From contig NZ_JANUHB010000001.1 in assembly GCF_024756255.1 (NCBI RefSeq), forward strand, positions 310,001-374,000: DNA of 64,000 nucleotides. The letters run 5' to 3'. This document shows positions 46,161-53,202 of the stretch, in pieces. The notes under the pieces were generated by a model. The model saw only the letters and a program-made list of their open reading frames with translations, had not been told where the DNA came from and ran no database searches. The stretch is from Massilia agilis. GTDB lineage: Bacteria > Pseudomonadota > Gammaproteobacteria > Burkholderiales > Burkholderiaceae_D. Every line of letters starts with the position of its first letter. The first letter of the stretch is position 1. The translations under genes were made by a program, and so were the position numbers.

Positions 46161-46955
46161 ATGAACTCCAAGATGTTAAGCGGTAAAACGGCTCTCGTCA
46201 CTGGCTCGACCTCCGGCATTGGCCTGGGCATCGCGCGCTCGCTCGCGGCACAGGGCGCCAACATCGTGTTCAACGGGTTCGGCGACGCGCAGCAAATCGA
46301 GCAGCTGCGCACCGGCGTGGCCCAGGAGTTTGGGGTACAAACGGCTTACCACAACGCCGACATGTCCAAGCCGGCCGAGATCGAGGCCATGATCAAGTTC
46401 GCCGAAGAGAAGTTCGGCGGCGTGGACGTGCTGGTCAATAACGCCGGCATCCAGTACGTGGCCAACGTCGAGGATTTCCCGGTCGAGCGCTGGGATGCGA
46501 TCATCGCGATCAACCTGTCCTCCACCTTCCACACCACCCGCTGCGCGCTGCCGGGCATGAAGAAGAAGAACTGGGGCCGCATCATCAACGTGGCCTCGGT
46601 GCACGGCCTGGTCGGCTCGGCCGGCAAATCGGCCTATGTCGCGGCCAAGCACGGCGTGGTCGGCCTGACCAAGGTCACCGCGCTGGAAAACGCCCACACC
46701 GGCATCACCTGCAACGCGATCTGCCCGGGCTGGGTGCTGACGCCGCTGGTGCAAAAGCAGGTGGACGACCGCGCCGCGCGCGACGGCGTCAGCAACGAGC
46801 AGGCTAAAAAGGCGCTGCTGTCGGAAAAACAGCCGTCCGGCGAGTTCGTCACGCCCGAAGAGCTGGGTGCGCTGGCCGTGTTCTTCTGCAGCCCGGCCGG
46901 CGACCAGGTGCGCGGCGTGGCCTGGAACATGGACGGCGGCTGGGTCGCGCAGTAA
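46161..46955 (+). CDS. 3-hydroxybutyrate dehydrogenase (SDR family)
   Basis: This is a 264-residue NAD-dependent SDR that interconverts 3-hydroxybutyrate and acetoacetate. The cofactor loop is VTGSTSGIGLGIA, then NNAGIQYVANVEDFPVERWDAIIAINL, and the catalytic Ser/Tyr/Lys lie in VASVHGLVGSAGKSAYVAAKHG. GIQ(Y/F)V and CPGWVLTPLVQKQVDDRA are characteristic of bacterial 3-hydroxybutyrate dehydrogenases. GAGGA precedes the start. With scoAB at 56 kb it fits use of stored polyhydroxybutyrate. Confidence 0.93.
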   Translation: MNSKMLSGKTALVTGSTSGIGLGIARSLAAQGANIVFNGFGDAQQIEQLRTGVAQEFGVQTAYHNADMSKPAEIEAMIKFAEEKFGGVDVLVNNAGIQYVANVEDFPVERWDAIIAINLSSTFHTTRCALPGMKKKNWGRIINVASVHGLVGSAGKSAYVAAKHGVVGLTKVTALENAHTGITCNAICPGWVLTPLVQKQVDDRAARDGVSNEQAKKALLSEKQPSGEFVTPEELGALAVFFCSPAGDQVRGVAWNMDGGWVAQ

Positions 46956-46971
46956 GACCAACCCGCGATCT

Positions 46972-47002
46972 CGTAGGGTGGGCAGATTCTGCCCACGCGT
47001 CG
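46972..47002 (-). repeat. Inverted-repeat element B, copy 1
   Basis: The hairpin GTGGGCAG-ATT-CTGCCCAC is embedded in CGTAGG...GCGTCG. The same element in opposite orientation lies at 48458-48487, so the two bracket the amidohydrolase gene. This copy is 16 bp after the 3-hydroxybutyrate dehydrogenase gene and may help end its transcript. Confidence 0.6.
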
Positions 47003-47136
47003 ATACGCGCCTGGCGCGGCACCGCGCCGGCGGCACGACCACCGGCTGATCCCCGCACGCCGCCTGGCGTCATTACAGACGCCCACGTTGCCCTCCGTTA
47101 TGATTACGCGATCATAACTATTACGGGAAGACAACG

Positions 47137-48426
47137 ATGCGGACCTGGGCCAAGAAACTTGCGCTGACCACCCTCACCCTGCTGGCCTGCGCGGCGCACG
47201 CGGCCGACACCCATCCGGTGCTGCTGACGGCCGACCGTGTCTGGACCGGCGAAGGCGCGCCGCACCAGGGCTGGGCGGTGCTGGTGTCGCAAGGCCGCAT
47301 CCAGGCCGTCGGCCCGGCGGACAAGGTGGCAGCCCCGGCTGACGCCGAGCGCATCAACCTGCCGGGCAAGACCCTGATCCCGGGCCTGATCGACCTGCAT
47401 TCGCACGTCCTGCTGCACCCGTACAACGAAACCACCTGGGATGACCAGGTGATCAAGGAAGCGCCCGCCTACCGCGTCATGCTGGCGGCGCGCCACTCGG
47501 CCGACACGCTGCAGGCCGGCTTTACCACCCTGCGCGACCTGGGCACCGAAGGCGCCGGCTACGCCGACGTGGGCATCAAGCGCGCGATCGACGAAGGCGT
47601 GCTGCCCGGCCCGCGCTTGTTCGTGGCAACCAAGGCCATCGTCGCCACCGCCAGCTACGGACCTGCCGAGCGCAACTATCGCCCGGACATGGAGCTGCCC
47701 TACGGCGCCCAGGAAGCAACCGGCGTGGACGAGGCCGTCAAGGCGGTGCGCGAGCAATCCTCGCATGGCGCGGACTGGATCAAGTTCTACGCCGATTACC
47801 GCACCGGCATCGACGGCAGTACGCGCCCGACCTTCACGCTGGATGAAATGAAGGCGATGGTCGCAACCGCGCACAACACCGGCCGCAAGGTGGCGGCGCA
47901 CGCCAGCAGCGACGAGGCGATCCGCATGGCAGTGCTGGCCGGCGTGGACACGATCGAGCACGGCTACGGCGCGTCCGAAGCCACCTTCAAGCTGATGGCC
48001 GAGCGCCACACCGCCTACGTGCCGACGCTGACCGCGCCGGAAGCCATCGGCGAGTATTTCCAGCACTACACCCGCGGCGGCGCGCCGACCGCCGGCATGC
48101 AGCAGGCGATGCATGCGTTCCAGCTGGCGCGCAAGCTGGGCGTGACAATCGGCAACGGCAGCGATGTCGGCGTGTTCTCGCACGGCACCAATGCGCGCGA
48201 GCTCGAATGGATGGTGCGGCTGGGCATGACGCCAACCGAGGCACTGCGCGCGGCCACGGTGGTGGCGGCGAACATCCTCGACAAGTCCAAGGATCTGGGT
48301 GCACTCAAGCAAGGTGCGCTGGCCGACGTGGTGGCCGTTGACGGCGACCCGACGGCCGACATCGCGGCGCTGCGCAAGGTTGGCTTTGTGATGAAGGGCG
48401 GAATGGTTTATCGTCGCCCGCAATAA
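47137..48426 (+). CDS. Secreted metal-dependent amidohydrolase (prolidase/imidazolonepropionase-like)
   Basis: This is a 429-residue protein with signal peptide [18 protein letters not shown]. The amidohydrolase barrel has metal motif DLHSHV (HxH), a Lys-bearing strand DWIKFYADY, and further ligands in [16 protein letters not shown] and NGSDVGVF. Composite-domain ends are [19 protein letters not shown] and [13 protein letters not shown]. The family includes Xaa-Pro dipeptidases and related exported enzymes. GGGAAGA precedes the start. The substrate is unknown. Element B hairpins flank it. Confidence 0.9.
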   Translation: MRTWAKKLALTTLTLLACAAHAADTHPVLLTADRVWTGEGAPHQGWAVLVSQGRIQAVGPADKVAAPADAERINLPGKTLIPGLIDLHSHVLLHPYNETTWDDQVIKEAPAYRVMLAARHSADTLQAGFTTLRDLGTEGAGYADVGIKRAIDEGVLPGPRLFVATKAIVATASYGPAERNYRPDMELPYGAQEATGVDEAVKAVREQSSHGADWIKFYADYRTGIDGSTRPTFTLDEMKAMVATAHNTGRKVAAHASSDEAIRMAVLAGVDTIEHGYGASEATFKLMAERHTAYVPTLTAPEAIGEYFQHYTRGGAPTAGMQQAMHAFQLARKLGVTIGNGSDVGVFSHGTNARELEWMVRLGMTPTEALRAATVVAANILDKSKDLGALKQGALADVVAVDGDPTADIAALRKVGFVMKGGMVYRRPQ

Positions 48427-48457
48427 ATACCTTTCCCCTCTTTCAGCGTTCGCTGGA

Positions 48458-48487
48458 CGCGTGGGCAGCAGAGCTGCCCACGCTACG
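48458..48487 (+). repeat. Inverted-repeat element B, copy 2
   Basis: CGCGTGGGCAG-CAGAG-CTGCCCACGCTACG is opposite in orientation to the copy at 46972-47002 and lies 32 bp after the amidohydrolase stop. Confidence 0.6.
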
Positions 48488-48644
48488 TTAGCCACAGCAC
48501 TCACCACGGTATTTTTTAGGCGCGCAATCGCGCGCTGGCAAACGGCGACGCGGCGTAGCATGACCCGTGCGGGTTTTCCACAATAGCCCGCCCTCTTCAA
48601 TTCGGACATCATGCCGAGATCAACAATTCGCTTGAAGAGCTGTC

Positions 48645-49949
48645 ATGAAAAAGCCTTTTTATAAAGTCCTTTATATCCAGGTGCTGTTCGCCATTATCGT
48701 TGGCGTGCTGCTGGGTGTATTCGACCCTGACCTTGCTACCAAGATGAAGCCATTGGGAGACGGCTTCGTCAAACTGATCAAGATGATCATCGCACCGGTC
48801 ATCTTCTGTACCGTCGTCGCCGGCATCGCCGGGATGCAGGACATGAAAAAAGTCGGCCGCGTCGGCGGCAAGGCGCTGCTGTATTTCGAAGTCGTCTCGA
48901 CCTTTGCGCTGGCCATCGGCCTGATCGTCGCGCACGTGATCCAACCGGGCGCCGGCTTCAACGTGGACCCGGCCACCCTGGACACCAAGGCCATCGCCGA
49001 GTACACCGCCAAGACCAAGTCGCTGTCCACCGTCGACTTCCTGATGAACATCATCCCGAACACCTTCGTGGACGCATTCGCCAAGGGTGACATCCTGCAG
49101 GTGCTGCTGATCTCGATCCTGTTCGGTTTTGCGCTGTCGATCCTGGGCGAGCGCGGCCGTCCGGTCACCAAGTTCATCGACGAGCTCTCGCATGCCATCT
49201 TCGGCGTGGTCGGCATCATCATGAAAGCCGCCCCGATCGGCGCGTTCGGCGCCATGGCCTTCACCATCGGCAAGTACGGCGTGGCCGCCCTGCTGCCGCT
49301 GGCCAAGCTGGTCGGCACCTTCTACCTGACCTCGGCGCTGTTCGTCATCATCGTGCTGGGCCTGATCGCGCGCTTCACCGGCTTCTCGATCTTCCGCTTC
49401 GTCTCCTACATCAAGGAAGAACTGCTGATCGTGCTGGGCACCAGCTCGTCGGAAAGCGCGCTGCCGGCGCTGATGCGCAAGATGGAAAAACTTGGCTGCT
49501 CGAAATCGGTCGTCGGCCTGGTTGTCCCGACCGGCTATTCGTTCAACCTGGACGGCACCAACATCTACATGACGATGGCCGCGCTGTTCATCGCACAGGC
49601 CACCAACACCGACCTGACGCTGGGCCAGCAACTGACCATCCTGGTTGTCGCCATGCTCACCTCGAAAGGCGCATCGGGCATCACCGGCGCCGGCTTCATC
49701 ACGCTGGCGGCAACGCTGGCCGTCGTGCCGACCATCCCGGTGGCCGGCATGGCGCTGATCCTAGGCATCGACAAGTTCATGAGCGAATGCCGCGCGCTGA
49801 CCAACTTCATCGGCAACGGCGTGGCCTCGATCGTGGTGTCGAAGTGGGAAAACGAGCTCGACCACGAGACGCTGCAGCGCGAGCTGAAGCACCCGAGCCA
49901 TTTGGAGGAAGACAAGGAACTGTACCCGGAGCGCAAGAAAGCGGCCTGA
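48645..49949 (+). CDS. dctA: C4-dicarboxylate transporter DctA (DAACS family)
   Basis: This is a 434-residue symporter importing succinate, fumarate or malate with protons/sodium. The family pattern is clear: [22 protein letters not shown], the Ser-rich hairpin [19 protein letters not shown], and [23 protein letters not shown]. The end is [21 protein letters not shown]. About eight membrane helices and two re-entrant loops are expected. GAAGAG precedes the start. No dctBD pair is adjacent and I see no sigma-54 promoter upstream. A bidirectional terminator follows. Confidence 0.96.
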   Translation: MKKPFYKVLYIQVLFAIIVGVLLGVFDPDLATKMKPLGDGFVKLIKMIIAPVIFCTVVAGIAGMQDMKKVGRVGGKALLYFEVVSTFALAIGLIVAHVIQPGAGFNVDPATLDTKAIAEYTAKTKSLSTVDFLMNIIPNTFVDAFAKGDILQVLLISILFGFALSILGERGRPVTKFIDELSHAIFGVVGIIMKAAPIGAFGAMAFTIGKYGVAALLPLAKLVGTFYLTSALFVIIVLGLIARFTGFSIFRFVSYIKEELLIVLGTSSSESALPALMRKMEKLGCSKSVVGLVVPTGYSFNLDGTNIYMTMAALFIAQATNTDLTLGQQLTILVVAMLTSKGASGITGAGFITLAATLAVVPTIPVAGMALILGIDKFMSECRALTNFIGNGVASIVVSKWENELDHETLQRELKHPSHLEEDKELYPERKKAA

Positions 49950-49968
49950 TCATTTCCCTGCCCATCTG

Positions 49969-49997
49969 AAAAGCGCCGGCCAGTCCGGCGCTTTTTT
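49969..49997. terminator. Terminator of dctA, overlapping the neighbouring stop codon
   Basis: AAAAGCGCCGG-CCAGT-CCGGCGCTTTTTT lies 19 bp after dctA. A-rich and T-rich flanks let it work in both directions. Its T tract contains the stop codon (49996-49998) of the convergent SIMPL gene. Confidence 0.9.
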
Positions 49998-50715
49998 ATT
50001 TCAGTCGGAAAATCGCGTCCACCGACAGCGCCATCGGGACCATGACGACGTTGACCAGGTTGTCGCGCCCGCTGCCTTGCGTCTGCGGCGCTTCCTTGCG
50101 GCGGAACCCGAAATCGGCGGCGACCAGACCCATCGCGTTGCCCAGGTTCCTGAGCGCGCCGGTGCTCAGTCCCGTCACCGGCCCCAGTTTGCGCCCCAGG
50201 CCGGCTGCCAGCGTCCCCGCCTTGCGGCTGGCGTCACGCACCGCGTCGGCGGCCAGGCCCGCTTCGATCTTTTCGCGCTCGCTCGTATCGAACGCGGTCG
50301 CGAAGCTGTCCAGGTTCTCCATCCCCAGCAGCCCGTTGGCCAGCGCTGCCCATTTGGCCAGGTCGTGCACGTCCAGGTGCACCACGCACTTGACCTCGAC
50401 CACGGCCGGGCCGTCCCCGCGCTGGTTCTTGCGCAGCTCCTGCCGCACGTTGCGCACTTCCAGGCTTTCCTCCTCCAGCCCCTGCGCCTGGACCAGCGCG
50501 CGCACCTCGGCCACGCGTTGCTGCACCACCTTCAGCGCGACCGCCGGGTCCGCATCGGCCGCGATCACCTCGAAATCGATGGACCCCATATCCGGCTGTA
50601 CGTACTGCTGGGCGGTGCCGGTGATGTGGATGAACGGGTAGTCGGGCAATTGCGACGCGGTGGCCGCGAGCGGTGCGAGCAGCAGGGTGGCCAGCGCCAA
50701 AACCTTCTTGAGCAT
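49996..50715 (-). CDS. Periplasmic SIMPL-domain protein (DUF541)
   Basis: This is a 239-residue protein with signal peptide LALATLLLAPLAATAS. The SIMPL/DUF541 domain has ITGTAQQYVQPDMGSIDFEVIAADADPAVALKVV and RKAGTLAAGLGRKLGPVTGLS. This family (YggE-like) affects envelope and oxidative stress in some bacteria. AAGGAGA precedes the start. A perfect 18-bp palindromic operator lies 23 bp upstream, and another copy lies near the divergent blaI-like gene, so BlaI-type control is likely. Confidence 0.9.
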   Translation of the reverse strand: MLKKVLALATLLLAPLAATASQLPDYPFIHITGTAQQYVQPDMGSIDFEVIAADADPAVALKVVQQRVAEVRALVQAQGLEEESLEVRNVRQELRKNQRGDGPAVVEVKCVVHLDVHDLAKWAALANGLLGMENLDSFATAFDTSEREKIEAGLAADAVRDASRKAGTLAAGLGRKLGPVTGLSTGALRNLGNAMGLVAADFGFRRKEAPQTQGSGRDNLVNVVMVPMALSVDAIFRLK

Positions 50716-50738
50716 GATGTCTCCTTTGGATGAGTTTT

Positions 50739-50756
50739 CTAGACAACCATGTCTAG
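50739..50756. promoter_or_regulatory. BlaI-type operator 1 (perfect)
   Basis: CTAGACA-ACCA-TGTCTAG is a perfect 7+4+7 dyad, 23 bp upstream of the SIMPL start codon and in the divergent region to the blaI-like gene. The same dyad recurs at 52626, with weaker forms at 50806 and 52582. Confidence 0.75.
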
Positions 50757-50805
50757 CATAATCGCGACCGGCCGCGCTCGCAAGCAGCTGCTGTTCAAAA
50801 TAGTT

Positions 50806-50823
50806 GTAGACGCGCCGTTCTAG
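50806..50823. promoter_or_regulatory. BlaI-type operator 2 (imperfect)
   Basis: GTAGACG-CGCC-GTTCTAG matches operator 1 at 5 of 7 bases in each half, 45 bp before the blaI-like start codon. It fits autoregulation. Confidence 0.5.
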
Positions 50824-50868
50824 TCACGCTACGCTAAAGCCGCGTACACGTAACGATCTTCCGACACC

Positions 50869-51252
50869 ATGGCCAAGAAACCCGCCCTGCCAAAGCCGAC
50901 CCCGGCCGAACTCGATCTTCTGCAAACCCTGTGGCCGCTCGGCTCGGCCACCGTGCGCCAGGTCCATGAAGCGATGCTCCATGACCGGCCGGACGTCACC
51001 TACGCCACCGTGCTGCGCCTCATGCAGATCATGCACGGCAAGGGCCTGCTGATCCGCGACGAGGCGGGCCGCTCGCACGTGTATGCGCCCGCCTACACCC
51101 AGGATTCGCTGCAAACGAACCTGCTCAAGGACCTGATGCAGCGCGCCTTCTCGGGCTCGGCCAAGGCGCTGGTGCTCGCCGCGCTCAAGACCGGCATCTC
51201 GAAGAAGGAACGCGAAGAGATCGAACACCTGCTCAAGGACGAGAAGCAATGA
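50869..51252 (+). CDS. BlaI/MecI-family transcriptional repressor
   Basis: This is a 127-residue winged-helix repressor: TPAELDLLQTLWPLGSATVRQVHEAM, then the recognition region DVTYATVLRLMQIMHGKGLLIRDEAGRSHVYAPAY. The C-terminal dimerisation helices hold the usual protease-sensitive region. It overlaps the M56 peptidase gene by 4 bp (ATGA), the classic blaI-blaR1 arrangement. In staphylococci the partner peptidase inactivates BlaI upon ligand sensing. No beta-lactamase gene is present here, so targets are more likely the genes carrying the CTAGACA-N4-TGTCTAG dyads. Confidence 0.92.
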   Translation: MAKKPALPKPTPAELDLLQTLWPLGSATVRQVHEAMLHDRPDVTYATVLRLMQIMHGKGLLIRDEAGRSHVYAPAYTQDSLQTNLLKDLMQRAFSGSAKALVLAALKTGISKKEREEIEHLLKDEKQ

Positions 51253-52523
51253 CGCCGGCCGCCTACCAGCTGCTGTCGGCAACCGGGTGGACGCTGATCC
51301 ATTTCGTCTGGCAGGGCACGCTGCTCGCCTGCCTGACCGGCATCGCGCTCACGGCGCTGCGCAACGCGCGGCCGCAACTGCGGTATCTGGCCGCGTGTGC
51401 GGGCCTGCTGGGCTGCGTGCTGTGGCCCGCGATCGGGCTGGCGCTGCGCGTGACGGCTCCCGCGCCCGGGGGCACGGTCCAGCTGTACGCGGCGGGCGCG
51501 GGCATTGCGGCAGCACTGTCCTCCACCACCGGCTTGCTGGACTACCTGCAGTCGCACCTGCCGTGGCTCGTTGGCGCCTGGGCTTGCTGTGTCGGCGCCC
51601 TCACCTTGCGCATGGCGCTTGGCCTGGCCTGGATCGGCCGTGCGAGCGCGCGCTGCGGCACTGACGCGGCCTTGCAAGTGCGTCTGTCGCTGCTGGCGGA
51701 ACGCATGGGGATCGGGCGGCAGGTCCGCTTGCGCATCGTGGACCACCTCGCCAGCCCCATTACCGCCGGCTGGTGGCGTCCGGTGGTGCTGGTGCCGGCC
51801 TCGCTCGTTTCCGGCATGCCGCCGGACCTGCTCGAAGCGCTGCTCGCCCACGAACTGGGGCACGTCAAGCGGCTCGATTACCTCGTCAACCTGGGCCAGA
51901 ACGTGGCCGAGATCCTGCTGTTCTACCACCCGGCGGTCTGGTGGATTTCCGGCCGCATCCGCGCCGAGCGCGAGCAAATTGCCGATGCACTTGCTGCTGA
52001 CGTGATCGGCGAGCCGCGCCGACTGGCGCGCGCACTTTCCGAGCTCGAGCGCGTCCAGTTCTCGTCGTGCGCATTGGCGCAAGCGGCGAGCGGCGGCGAT
52101 CTCGTTGACCGGATCAGGCGGCTGGTGAGTCCCGATCGCCATGCCCTGAGCTGGAAGGCGGCGATCCCGGTGCTGGGACTGACAGCAGCGTTTGCCGTCG
52201 TCTATTCGAACGCAGCCGCGTTGCCCCGGCACGCGCCGGCGCACTTGCACACCCGGGCGCTCGCGGATTTTCGTTCCTGCGCCAAGCCGCATTACCCGAA
52301 GGCCGACCTGGCAGCCGGCAATCGCGGCACCGTGACCCTGCAGTTCCTCGTCTCCGCCGATGGCAAGCCAGTCGAGTCGCGGGTGCTGCGGTCAAGCGGC
52401 TACCCCGGTCTTGACGAGGCGGCGCGCACTGCCCTGGACAAGTGCAGCTTCAAGCCTGCCACCGTTGACGGCGAGCCAGTGCAGGAGTGGATGCGCCTGC
52501 AGTACGTGTGGACCTTGGATTAG
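51249..52523 (+). CDS. BlaR1-type M56 membrane metallopeptidase with C-terminal TonB-like domain
   Basis: This is a 424-residue sensor-protease. Four membrane segments are predicted, including LIHFVWQGTLLACLTGIAL, LRYLAACAGLLGCVLWPAIGLAL and KAAIPVLGLTAAFAVVYSNAA. The zinc motif HELGH is at 201-205 with a downstream REQIADALA. In place of BlaR1's penicillin-binding sensor the periplasmic C-terminus (~340-424) is a TonB-C-like domain: FRSCAKPHYPKADLAAGNRGTVTLQFLVS and RSSGYPGLDEAARTALDKCSFKPATV. That domain closely resembles the small lipoprotein at 52713. A terminator follows. Confidence 0.9.
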   Translation: MTPAAYQLLSATGWTLIHFVWQGTLLACLTGIALTALRNARPQLRYLAACAGLLGCVLWPAIGLALRVTAPAPGGTVQLYAAGAGIAAALSSTTGLLDYLQSHLPWLVGAWACCVGALTLRMALGLAWIGRASARCGTDAALQVRLSLLAERMGIGRQVRLRIVDHLASPITAGWWRPVVLVPASLVSGMPPDLLEALLAHELGHVKRLDYLVNLGQNVAEILLFYHPAVWWISGRIRAEREQIADALAADVIGEPRRLARALSELERVQFSSCALAQAASGGDLVDRIRRLVSPDRHALSWKAAIPVLGLTAAFAVVYSNAAALPRHAPAHLHTRALADFRSCAKPHYPKADLAAGNRGTVTLQFLVSADGKPVESRVLRSSGYPGLDEAARTALDKCSFKPATVDGEPVQEWMRLQYVWTLD

Positions 52524-52546
52524 CGACGTAAGCCCGCCGAACCCTG

Positions 52547-52571
52547 AACGCCGGCACGACCGGCGTTTTTT
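52547..52571 (+). terminator. Intrinsic terminator of the blaI-M56 operon
   Basis: AACGCCGG-CACGA-CCGGCGTTTTTTG lies 23 bp after the M56 stop codon. Confidence 0.9.
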
Positions 52572-52581
52572 GGGCGCCATC

Positions 52582-52599
52582 CTAGACTTCTGTGTCTAA
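52582..52599. promoter_or_regulatory. BlaI-type operator 3 (near-perfect)
   Basis: CTAGACT-TCTG-TGTCTAA matches 6 of 7 bases in each half-site, 114 bp before the TonB-C lipoprotein start. Confidence 0.6.
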
Positions 52600-52625
52600 T
52601 TCGCGACGAATTGCATCGAATTATT

Positions 52626-52643
52626 CTAGACAACATTGTCTAG
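52626..52643. promoter_or_regulatory. BlaI-type operator 4 (perfect)
   Basis: CTAGACA-ACAT-TGTCTAG is identical to operator 1 in both 7-bp arms. It lies 69 bp before the lipoprotein start, 44 bp from operator 3. An extra half-site AGTCTAG follows at about 52650. Confidence 0.75.
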
Positions 52644-52712
52644 AACGACTAGTCTAGCTCTGGCCCGAGCCGGGCCCCGGCTCCGCCTCCCTCGACCAAA
52701 CAAGGAGACACC

Positions 52713-53102
52713 ATGACAGGCAGCAGCCTTTCGCCCTACCGCAAGCTCCGGATTGTCGCCACCGCGCTGGCAACCGCAATCCTCGGCGCATGCGCACAAA
52801 CCCCGCGCACCGCTCCCGACGATGGCGCAACGAAAGCAGTCGTCCTGTTCCAGTCCTGCGCCAAGCCGGACTGGCCCGACGAGGACTTTCGCGCCGGCCA
52901 CGACGGCACCGTCACCATCGACTTTCTGGTCGGCGCCGACGGCAAGGCCAGGCAAGCGAAGATTTTGAAATCGAGCGGCTACCCGGCCATGGACGAAGCG
53001 GCGCGCGACGGGATCCTCAAATGCCAGTTCAAGCCAGCCACCGTGGACGGAACACCGGTCGAGCGCTGGACGCAGGTGCAGTACGTGTGGTCGCACAGCT
53101 GA
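52713..53102 (+). CDS. Stand-alone TonB-C-domain lipoprotein
   Basis: This is a 129-residue protein with lipobox ALATAILGAC. It carries a single TonB-C-like domain: LFQSCAKPDWPDEDFRAGHDGTVTIDFLVGADGKARQ and KSSGYPAMDEAARDGILKCQFKPATVDGTPVERWTQVQYVW. There is no membrane anchor or Pro-rich spanning region, so it cannot be a normal energy transducer. Two cysteines (SCAKP, LKCQF) match those of the M56 sensor tail and may form a disulfide. AAGGAGA precedes the start, and two BlaI-type operators lie upstream. Confidence 0.88.
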   Translation: MTGSSLSPYRKLRIVATALATAILGACAQTPRTAPDDGATKAVVLFQSCAKPDWPDEDFRAGHDGTVTIDFLVGADGKARQAKILKSSGYPAMDEAARDGILKCQFKPATVDGTPVERWTQVQYVWSHS

Positions 53103-53202
53103 ACATGTGGTGCGGTTTCCGCCGCTACGGGAGCCGCAGTTTTGGTTGTTTGCTCGTCAACAGTCGGTTAAGCTTGCCGGCTGACCAACAGATCCTGCCC
53201 CG

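Noticed and set aside
48490..48644. Sigma-54 promoter upstream of dctA
   Set aside because: I looked for the GG...GC -24/-12 pattern. The nearest, CTGGCAAACGGCGACGC, lacks the conserved TTGC element.
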